The notes below the pieces were generated by a model. It worked only from the letters and a program-made list of their open reading frames with translations. It was not told where the DNA came from and did not search any database. From contig JBDUDX010000178.1 in NCBI GenBank assembly GCA_040002735.1, positions 1 to 21,899 on the forward strand: a stretch of 21,899 bases of DNA, written 5' to 3'. Below are positions 15,241-20,911 of the stretch, one piece after another (the first letter of the stretch is position 1; every line of letters begins with the position of its first letter). Position numbers and translations under genes: made by a program. Source of the DNA: JADGOV01 sp040002735. Lineage in GTDB: Bacteria; Actinomycetota; Actinomycetes; JADGOV01.

Positions 15241-15324
15241 GTCGGAGTGGCGGAATAGGCAGACGCGCTAGGTTGAGGGCCTAGTGCCCGCAAGGGCATG
15301 GGGGTTCAAGTCCCCCCTCCGACA
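15241..15324 (+). tRNA. tRNA-Leu (anticodon GAG)
   Basis: Class II tRNA of 84 bases. The acceptor GTCGGAG (15241-15247) pairs with CTCCGAC (15317-15323), discriminator A at 15324. The anticodon arm is CTAGG-TTGAGGG-CCTAG, giving anticodon GAG, which reads CUC and CUU. The long variable arm TGCCC-GCAA-GGGCA and the T arm GGGGG-TTCAAGT-CCCCC are perfect stems. The 3' CCA is not encoded (CCC follows the discriminator), so it must be added after transcription. Confidence 0.97.
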
Positions 15325-15366
15325 CCCCTCCTGGACGATGTTCCGCAGGTCAGCACTGTTTGTAGC

Positions 15367-15372
15367 TAGAGT
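15367..15372 (+). promoter_or_regulatory. Putative -10 element of the toxin-antitoxin operon (leaderless)
   Basis: TAGAGT ends 7 bases before the antitoxin ATG at 15380, with no ribosome site in the gap. The promoter therefore lies in the 55 bases after the tRNA. Confidence 0.4.
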
Positions 15373-15379
15373 TGTGGCT

Positions 15380-15670
15380 ATGGTCTCCGCCGCTGAACAT
15401 CTTCCACTCGCCGATGTCAAGAACCGCCTGTCCGAGGTGGTGGAGCGCGTCGAGCGTGAACACGGGCGGGTCGTCATTACCAAACATGGACGTCCAGCGG
15501 CCGTCGTCATGAGTATCGAGGACCTGGAAGGACTCGAGGAGACGCTGGAGATCCTGTCCGATCCTCCGCTTCTGGATCGCCTTCGAAAAGCTACTGCCGA
15601 GCTCGAGGCGGGAGAGGCGCAGCACCTCACCAAAGAGGACGCGCTGGCGCTGGTCCGCAAGAATTCGTGA
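15380..15670 (+). CDS. Type II antitoxin, Phd/YefM (RelB/RelF-like) family
   Basis: A 96-residue antitoxin. The N-terminal Phd/YefM DNA-binding fold is clear: LPLADVKNRLSEVVERVE (8-25), then RVVITKHGRPAAVVMSIEDLEGLEETLEIL (30-59), the classic segment of this family. The C-terminal 35 residues (LDRLRKATAELEAGEAQHLTKEDA) are charged and would wrap the toxin. By family rule it neutralises the toxin and represses its own operon. It overlaps the toxin gene by 4 bases (GTGA). An upstream in-frame extension into the tRNA-Leu gene is ruled out; the ATG at 15380 matches the family N-terminus. The pattern is closest to mycobacterial RelB/RelF-type partners. Confidence 0.9.
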   Translation: MVSAAEHLPLADVKNRLSEVVERVEREHGRVVITKHGRPAAVVMSIEDLEGLEETLEILSDPPLLDRLRKATAELEAGEAQHLTKEDALALVRKNS

Positions 15671-15942
15671 CGGACTCCACCTACAGCATCGCGTGGGCAC
15701 CGTCCGCGAAGCGTGATCTCGCCAGGCCGCCGGAGAAGTTCGCGACCGCGATCATCGAGTTCATCTACGGCTCGCTAGCCGAGAATCCCCGACGAGTGGG
15801 TCGGGAGCTGCACCTGGAGCTTGCCGGCCAGCATGCCGCCCGACGGGGCGAGTACCGCGTTATCTACCGCATCGACGAAACCGAACACCGCGTGTCCATC
15901 GTCGCTGTCGATCACCGATCGGACGTCTACCGTCGCCCCTGA
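15667..15942 (+). CDS. Type II toxin, RelE/ParE superfamily (RelE-like)
   Basis: A 91-residue toxin predicted to be a ribosome-dependent mRNA endonuclease. It shows the RelE pattern AWAPSAKRDLARPPEKFATAIIEF (9-32), GSLAENPRRVGRELHLELAG (35-54), ARRGEYRVIYRID (58-70) and a C-terminal DHRSDVYR, closely like mycobacterial RelE/RelG as I recall them. Basic residues R59, R60 and R64 and the late H83 are candidates for RNA binding and catalysis. The GTG start overlaps the antitoxin stop (GTGA), so translation is coupled and toxin output kept below that of antitoxin. A DUF6319-like gene starts 15 bases after its stop. Confidence 0.92.
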   Translation: MTDSTYSIAWAPSAKRDLARPPEKFATAIIEFIYGSLAENPRRVGRELHLELAGQHAARRGEYRVIYRIDETEHRVSIVAVDHRSDVYRRP

Positions 15943-15957
15943 GCGCGAGAATGGCTC

Positions 15958-16581
15958 ATGCCCATCGCCCGTCCTGGCCCGCCCGCCCTCACCGCCGCCG
16001 ACGTGACCGCTCTGCGCGCCCAACTGGAACGCGGCGCGCATCCCCGGGTACGGCTTCGTGCCGGCGGTACCGGGACCGTGGTCGGCGTCGGCGACCCGGC
16101 AACCGACGGGCCGGAATACCTCAAAGTCAAGGTCACGTTGAACGGAACCCGGGACACCCTGCCGTTCGCGCCCGAGGATCTCGCCTCCACCGCCAGCAGC
16201 CCGACTGCGGCGGCCCCGGCAGCGCCTACGAAGGCGGCCACCCGCCGCGCCCGCGGCCCCCAGTCGGGCCATCCCACGCCCAGCGTCGTGATCACCGTGC
16301 GTACCGCGGAAGCCGAGTGGTTAGTCGACGCCGTACGGAACGGCGCAACAATCACCGAAGGCGTCGCTGTCCCAGCCAGCGTCGTCGAGGCGTTCGCCGA
16401 CCAGTGCGGGGACGCGCTGCTCGCCACGGCCGCCATCGACGTGGCCACCGGGCGACGCGCGGCCACAGCCGCCAGGGTGGAACTCCTCCGCGCCGAACTG
16501 GCCGCCGCCGAAGCGTTGCTCGCCAGCTACCCGCCCGGCAGATCACCCGCCGCAGCGCGTACCTCGCGTCGAACCCGCTGA
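15958..16581 (+). CDS. Conserved actinobacterial protein, DUF6319-like
   Basis: A 207-residue cytoplasmic protein of unknown function. Three parts: an N-terminal domain (10-75; LTAADVTALRAQLERG, then a small beta part with GTGTVVGVGDPATDGPEYLKVKV); an Ala/Pro/Thr-rich linker (76-105); and a C-terminal domain (108-190) with beta strand VVITVRTAEAEWLVDAV, a helix, and an Ala-rich helix RVELLRAELAAAEALLASY. The arrangement matches what I remember of the Streptomyces DUF6319 family, but I could not verify it. The ATG at 15958 lacks a clear ribosome site and starts 15 bases after the toxin stop, so it may be read from the toxin-antitoxin transcript. A terminator-like hairpin lies 22 bases after its stop. 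Confidence 0.72.
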   Translation: MPIARPGPPALTAADVTALRAQLERGAHPRVRLRAGGTGTVVGVGDPATDGPEYLKVKVTLNGTRDTLPFAPEDLASTASSPTAAAPAAPTKAATRRARGPQSGHPTPSVVITVRTAEAEWLVDAVRNGATITEGVAVPASVVEAFADQCGDALLATAAIDVATGRRAATAARVELLRAELAAAEALLASYPPGRSPAAARTSRRTR

Positions 16582-16602
16582 GGAAGATCGGTTCTCCCGG
16601 TC

Positions 16603-16621
16603 GGCGCGCTGGCCGCGCGCC
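16603..16621 (+). terminator. Terminator-like hairpin after the DUF6319-like gene
   Basis: GGCGCGC (16603-16609) and GCGCGCC (16615-16621) form a perfect 7-bp GC stem with loop TGGCC, 22 bases after the stop at 16581. The following bases are only mildly T-rich. The remaining gap to the transporter (16622-16761) shows no gene and no clear promoter. Confidence 0.6.
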
Positions 16622-16761
16622 TCGGTCTCGACGTATCGTTCTGCAGGCGTGGACGATGTTGGCGCGGGGACCCAACGACCTCCGGTGCAGTTGTACGAAT
16701 GGCCCGGGGCGCTGCGACCGTCACTGGCTTGTACCCAGCGCGAGCATTAAGGAGCACGCTG

Positions 16762-18309
16762 GTGGCCACCGTTGAGGCCCCGCAGTACCCGGACGAGATC
16801 GACACCGCGGTTCTCAAGATCGCTGGCGTCGTCGTTCTCGGCGCGATCATGTCGATCCTCGACATCACCGTCGTCAACGTGGCGCTGCCGACGTTCCAGA
16901 CGGTCTTCGGCAGTGTGGACGAGCCGATCCCTTATTCGCACGTGGCCTGGACCGTCACCGCCTACACGCTCGCGCTGGCCACGGTCATCCCGATGACCGG
17001 TTGGGCCGCCGACCGCTTCGGCACCAAACGCCTGTACATGACCGCCATCGGGCTGTTCACCGCCGGCTCCGCGCTGTGTGCGGCCGCGGGGTCGATCAAC
17101 ATGCTGATCGCGTTTCGAGTGCTGCAGGGCCTGGGCGGCGGCATGCTCATGCCGTTGGGAATGACGATCATGACTCGGGCAGCCGGACCTCAGCGGATGG
17201 GGCGGCTGATGGCGATCCTTGGCGTGCCGATGCTGCTCGGGCCGATCCTTGGGCCGATCCTTGGCGGCTACCTGATCCAGCACGCCAGCTGGCATTGGAT
17301 CTTCCTGATCAACGCGCCGATCGGCGTGGTCGCCTTCGTGTACGCCTTCGCCGTGCTGCCCGGGGACTCCCCCGAGCCGTCGGAGTCCTTCGACTTCCTG
17401 GGCATGCTGCTGCTCTCACCGGGCCTGGCCCTGTTCCTCTTCGGCGTGTCCAGCCTGCCGGAGAAGCAGGGCGACTTCACGGCGCCGCGGGTGTGGGTAT
17501 CGATGCTCGTCGGCGTGTTACTGATGCTCGCCTTTGTCCGGCACGCCTTCCGCCCCGAACACCCGCTGCTCGATCTACGGCTATTTCGGAACCGCAACCT
17601 CACGGTCTCGACGATCACAATGTTCCTGTTCGCCGCTGCTTTCTTCGGTGCGCTCCTGCTGGTACCCACCTATTTCCAGGAGGTACGAGGCGAGTCGACG
17701 CTGCGGGCCGGGCTGCTGGTCGCACCCCAGGGCATCGGCGCGATGCTGACCATGCCGATCGCCGGGACGTTGGTCGACAAGTTCCCGGTCGGACGGATCG
17801 TGCCGTTCGGTATCGCGCTGATCGCGGTCGGCATGTTCAGGCTCACCCAGATCGAGGCAGACACGTCGTACCGGCTGCTGATCGGACTGCTGTTCGTGAT
17901 GGGCCTCGGAATGGGCGCCACGATGATGCCGCTGTTCACCACCGCGCTGAAGACCCTGACCACCCACGAAGTGGCCCGCGGGTCGACGCTGCTCAACATC
18001 ACTCAGCAGATCGCCAGCTCGATCGGCGTGGCCATCATCTCCGTGGTGCTCACCAACCAGCTGAAGAACGCAGACTCGGCGCTACCGGCGATCGCGGCGC
18101 AGCGCGATCCGGCGGTCGCGGAGCGGCTAGGAGGTCCGGCCGGTGTAGCCAAGGGCCTCATCCAGGCGGCGGACGCCTTCGCCGGCACGTACTGGCTAGC
18201 CTGCGTGCTAGTAATCCTGACCTTGGTGCCGGTGTACTTCCTGCCGCGCAAGCGCGAGGCGACCCACCTGCTTGATGACGAGCATCTGCCGCCCGCGGTC
18301 CTGCACTGA
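16762..18309 (+). CDS. DHA2 family MFS drug:proton antiporter (14 TM)
   Basis: A 515-residue major facilitator of the DHA2 (EmrB/QacA) type, expected to export drugs or other small molecules from the membrane using the proton gradient. Signature LDITVVNVALP (33-43) is the DHA2 motif D1; motif A is GWAADRFGTKR (80-90); antiporter motif C is LLGPILGPILGGYLI (158-172). Fourteen hydrophobic spans are plausible, with the central pair and a cytoplasmic loop near 200-275; the C-terminus is charged (PRKREATHLLDDEH). The GTG at 16762 is chosen because TTAAGGAGC lies just upstream; an open frame to 16699 adds a non-family extension. No TetR or MarR regulator adjoins it. Motif C includes a 12-base tandem repeat (GGGCCGATCCTT twice, 17239-17262). 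Substrate cannot be told. Confidence 0.93.
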   Translation: MATVEAPQYPDEIDTAVLKIAGVVVLGAIMSILDITVVNVALPTFQTVFGSVDEPIPYSHVAWTVTAYTLALATVIPMTGWAADRFGTKRLYMTAIGLFTAGSALCAAAGSINMLIAFRVLQGLGGGMLMPLGMTIMTRAAGPQRMGRLMAILGVPMLLGPILGPILGGYLIQHASWHWIFLINAPIGVVAFVYAFAVLPGDSPEPSESFDFLGMLLLSPGLALFLFGVSSLPEKQGDFTAPRVWVSMLVGVLLMLAFVRHAFRPEHPLLDLRLFRNRNLTVSTITMFLFAAAFFGALLLVPTYFQEVRGESTLRAGLLVAPQGIGAMLTMPIAGTLVDKFPVGRIVPFGIALIAVGMFRLTQIEADTSYRLLIGLLFVMGLGMGATMMPLFTTALKTLTTHEVARGSTLLNITQQIASSIGVAIISVVLTNQLKNADSALPAIAAQRDPAVAERLGGPAGVAKGLIQAADAFAGTYWLACVLVILTLVPVYFLPRKREATHLLDDEHLPPAVLH

Positions 18310-18442
18310 TCGATGCAAGCCGGGTGACGCCACTTAGCAGGTGATGCGCTCGTACCGGTGTAAACCGACGCCTCGTGGCTTGACCGGCTGGGTTGGGATG
18401 CGCTGGTGGGATCGGGGGCCGTTCGAAGCGTAGACAGCGCGA

Positions 18443-18480
18443 AGGCCGGGTGCCCGTCATTCCGGCGGGTAACCCGGCCT
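18443..18480 (+). terminator. Two-tier hairpin downstream of the transporter
   Basis: AGGCCGGGT (18443-18451) pairs perfectly with ACCCGGCCT (18472-18480). Inside, CCCG pairs with CGGG, continuing the stem. It is 134 bases after the transporter stop and is the first strong stem on that transcript, so it may terminate it; it could also be part of a structured RNA. Confidence 0.45.
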
Positions 18481-18535
18481 CACTTCCGGCGCCTACTGGC
18501 ACCGGCTGGCTTGCGGTTTCCACTGTAGTCGAGTA

Positions 18536-18549
18536 TCGCGTTAACGCGA
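18536..18549. repeat. 14-base perfect palindrome
   Basis: TCGCGTTAACGCGA is its own reverse complement. It lies mid-way in the convergent gap, away from any recognised promoter. It looks like an operator half-site pair but could be chance. Confidence 0.5.
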
Positions 18550-18742
18550 CACCCGGTTCTCACGATTGCGATATCCCGCTGACGCCGGCCGACGCGCGAG
18601 GTCGAGGGCTGCCATTGACCTGGTACCCATGATAGGCGCCATGATGCGCGACCTACGCCGGCTGGCGTACGACCTGTGCAACCCGCCCCTGCAGCCACTC
18701 GGCGATGAGCCAGTGCTGCGCCCCTGAGTGCGAGCTGGTCGT

Positions 18743-18788
18743 CCCGGCTCATGCCCCGGACCCGGTCGCGGCGGCGGCATGAGCCGGG
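18743..18788 (-). terminator. Long-stem hairpin 40 bases after the GGDEF-EAL gene
   Basis: CCCGGCTCATGCC (18743-18755) and GGCATGAGCCGGG (18776-18788) form a perfect 13-bp stem around a 20-base GC-rich loop. It lies 39 bases past the minus-strand stop at 18828 and would stop transcription of that gene; the symmetry allows action in both directions. Confidence 0.65.
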
Positions 18789-18827
18789 TAGGGTCACCGC
18801 GGCCCGCCGCCGAGGGAGTCCATGTCG

Positions 18828-20699
18828 TCAGACAGCTGCCGGCTTTTGCTGTTCTCTCGGCAGGTGCAGGGGGTGGCCTGGGCTGGCTTCGAGTTGGGCG
18901 GAGATGTCGAGGCGGGTCATGGGTCGGGCGTAGAGGAAGCCTTGCGCGAGTTCGCACCCGATGCTGACAATTTCGTCGCGTTGTTGCTCGGTCTCGACGC
19001 CTTCGGCGGTGACGGTCAACCCCAGGACGTGGGCCAAGTTGGACACTGCTGCCACGATTGCGGCCCCGGCGGGGTCGCGTCCGATGTCGGCGATGAAGCC
19101 CTGGTCAATTTTGACCATATCGACGGGGAACCGGCGCAGGTAGCCCAAAGAGCAGTAGCCGGTCCCGAAGTCGTCCAAGGCCAGCCGCACCCCCAGCTCC
19201 TTGAGGTCGGCCAGCACGTTCCTCGCCCGGTCACCGTCCTCGATGAAGATGCCCTCGGTCACCTCCAACACCAGGGCTGCCGGGTCCATCCCGGTGGTGT
19301 CGAGCACCTCTGTGACCGCGGCCAAGAAGCCAGCCCCCATCAGCTGGCTGACCGAGACGTTTACCGATAGGTCCAGCGGATGGTCGGGGTGCGCGGCGAT
19401 CCACTGGACCCGATCCCGGCAGCTGCGTTCCAGCACCCAGGCACCGAGCCCGGCGATCAGACCGGTTCGCTCGGCGATGCCGACCGCGGTCAGGGCTGGG
19501 ATGGCGCCCTGATCAGGGTGCCGCCAACGCAGCAGTGCCTCGACGCCGGCGATGAGCCCGTCCGCTGTCCGCACGATGGGCTGGTACGCCAGGTCGAGGC
19601 CCCCCTGTGACAACGCCGCGCGGAGGTCCTGCTCGAGCTGGTTGTGGTCTTGGGCCTCCCTGGCCGCCCGCAGGTCGATTACCTGGTGGACACCGCCGCC
19701 CCTGCGCTTCGCCTGGTACATCGCGATGTCGGCGTTGATCACCATCTGGTTGGTGACGGCATCGCCGGGCCCGGAGTAGGCGATGCCGACGCTGGCCGTG
19801 ACGGAGAGCACCACGCCGGGCAGGACGAACGGCGGGGCGAACGCGTTCTCGATGCGGGTAGCGAGAATTTCGACGTCGTTGGTGTGGGACAGGTCCTCGC
19901 AGAGGAAGACGAACTCATCACCGCAAACCCGGGCCAGGGTGTCGCCAGGCCGGACCACCGCGGACAACCGCTGAGCTACCGCGACCAGCAGGTCGTCGCC
20001 GACAGAACGCCCGTAGGTGTCGTTGACCCGCTTGAAACGGTCGAGGTCCGCGAACAGCACCGCTGCCGTGCTGTGCGACCGCTCGGCCCGTAGAGTAGCA
20101 TGCTCCAGCCGCTGCTGCAGCAGCAACCGGTTCGGAAGTCCGGTCAGCGCGTCGTGCAAGGCAATGTCCCGGAACCGGTCGGCGACCGACACCACCTGCG
20201 CACGCGCCTGGGCGTGCAGCAGGTAGGCCGCCGCGACATCGGCCAGCGTCTGCGCCGCCGCCATGTCATCAGGTTCCAGCCCGCCGGGGGTCTCGCGGTA
20301 GAGGTCCAGCGCGCCGAGGCGGCCCTCACCCTGCCGCAGCGGAAAGGTGAACACCGCCGCCATGCCCGCGGACAGCGCGGCCGGGCCGAACTCTGGGTAG
20401 CGGCCGTCGATGGCGAGGTCGGGCACCGCGACCGGCTCACCCGACTCGTAGGCGGTCAGGCACGGCCCTTCGCCGAGCTCGGTCTGCAACCTCACGAACC
20501 GCAGCGCAACCTCATCAGACGCCGCGACGTACTGCGGCGCCGTCCCCGGCGAGATCAGCGTGACACCCGCACCGCTCACCGGCAAGACTCCGACGATTCG
20601 CTCCACCAGCCGATCCAGGATGCCCTGAATCGCGAACTCGGTGGCCATGGTGCGCGCGAAGTCACTGAGCACCGACGACAACCTGTCCTCGTGAACCAT
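18828..20699 (-). CDS. GAF-GGDEF-EAL cyclic-di-GMP protein
   Basis: A 623-residue soluble signalling protein with an N-terminal GAF sensor (about 12-165, ending PLRQGEGRLGALDLYRE), a GGDEF domain (about 178-340) and an EAL domain (about 355-600). The GGDEF signature is CGDEF (259-263), with the first Gly replaced by Cys, while the inhibitory-site RPGD (250-253) is intact five residues upstream. The EAL domain has the full set: EALLRW (E387), N447 in VNVS, E479 in EVTE, D509/D510 in DDFGTGY, K530, E566 in EGVE and Q586, so c-di-GMP hydrolysis is expected. Cyclase activity is uncertain. Start: ATG at 20699 with GGGACGG nearby; an in-frame GTG at 20714 is possible. It is divergent from a paralogous GAF-GGDEF gene. 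Confidence 0.92.
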   Translation of the reverse strand: MVHEDRLSSVLSDFARTMATEFAIQGILDRLVERIVGVLPVSGAGVTLISPGTAPQYVAASDEVALRFVRLQTELGEGPCLTAYESGEPVAVPDLAIDGRYPEFGPAALSAGMAAVFTFPLRQGEGRLGALDLYRETPGGLEPDDMAAAQTLADVAAAYLLHAQARAQVVSVADRFRDIALHDALTGLPNRLLLQQRLEHATLRAERSHSTAAVLFADLDRFKRVNDTYGRSVGDDLLVAVAQRLSAVVRPGDTLARVCGDEFVFLCEDLSHTNDVEILATRIENAFAPPFVLPGVVLSVTASVGIAYSGPGDAVTNQMVINADIAMYQAKRRGGGVHQVIDLRAAREAQDHNQLEQDLRAALSQGGLDLAYQPIVRTADGLIAGVEALLRWRHPDQGAIPALTAVGIAERTGLIAGLGAWVLERSCRDRVQWIAAHPDHPLDLSVNVSVSQLMGAGFLAAVTEVLDTTGMDPAALVLEVTEGIFIEDGDRARNVLADLKELGVRLALDDFGTGYCSLGYLRRFPVDMVKIDQGFIADIGRDPAGAAIVAAVSNLAHVLGLTVTAEGVETEQQRDEIVSIGCELAQGFLYARPMTRLDISAQLEASPGHPLHLPREQQKPAAV

Positions 20700-20772
20700 G
20701 ATCCGTCCCAGCACAGCAACGTCCGGCCCGCCTGAAACAAACGCGGGACACGCCGACGGCGTGGTGACGCAG

Positions 20773-20803
20773 AGTATAGCTAGTAATTACTGTCTGCTAT
20801 CAA
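20773..20803 (-). promoter_or_regulatory. Putative promoter of the GGDEF-EAL gene
   Basis: On the minus strand, -35 TTGATA (20803-20798) and -10 TATACT (20778-20773) are separated by 19 bases. The elements match consensus well but the spacer is long. Predicted transcript start is near 20766, leaving a leader of about 67 bases. The spacer contains the palindrome AGTAATTACT (20782-20791). Confidence 0.45.
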
Positions 20804-20831
20804 CTCTCCGTTGACCGTTTATCTGACAGTA
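20788..20831. repeat. Spaced inverted repeat TACTGTC/GACAGTA in the divergent control region
   Basis: TACTGTC at 20788-20794 and its reverse complement GACAGTA at 20825-20831 lie 37 bases apart centre to centre. One half overlaps the -35 of the rightward promoter and the other lies in the leftward promoter spacer, where a regulator could control both genes together. Confidence 0.5.
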
Positions 20832-20851
20832 GGTAGTCGCATGCTTACTAT
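20823..20851 (+). promoter_or_regulatory. Putative promoter of the rightward GAF-GGDEF gene
   Basis: -35 CTGACA (20823-20828) and -10 TACTAT (20846-20851) with an ideal 17-base spacer. Transcript start near 20858 gives a leader of about 54 bases with the ribosome site AGGGAATAGG just before the ATG at 20912. Confidence 0.55.
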
Positions 20852-20911
20852 AAGTGCTAGAAGCTCCTCGTGCTGCGTGACACGGCGACACCCGGCCATT
20901 AGGGAATAGGC

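Larger units (their letters stand above)
18310..18827. other. 518-base gene-poor region between convergent genes
   Basis: This gap separates the 3' ends of the transporter and the GGDEF-EAL gene. I see no convincing protein-coding gene; a short open frame 18629-18727 (32 codons, ending QPLGDEPVLRP) lacks a ribosome site. It holds hairpins at 18443-18480 and 18743-18788, a weaker one at 18486-18505 (CCGGCGCC/GGCACCGG, one mismatch, loop TACT) and a 14-base perfect palindrome at 18536-18549. Confidence 0.6.

Noticed and set aside
15241..16660. Integrative-element attachment site at the tRNA-Leu 3' end; an 11-base repeat TGGACGATGTT occurs at 15332 and 16650, bracketing the toxin-antitoxin region
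   Set aside because: No integrase is present, the repeat is not part of the tRNA, and many 11-base repeats are expected by chance in 22 kb of this composition.
17239..17262. Tandem GGGCCGATCCTT repeat in the transporter as a possible mutation
   Set aside because: It encodes the GPILGPILGG antiporter motif, which is naturally repetitive in this family.
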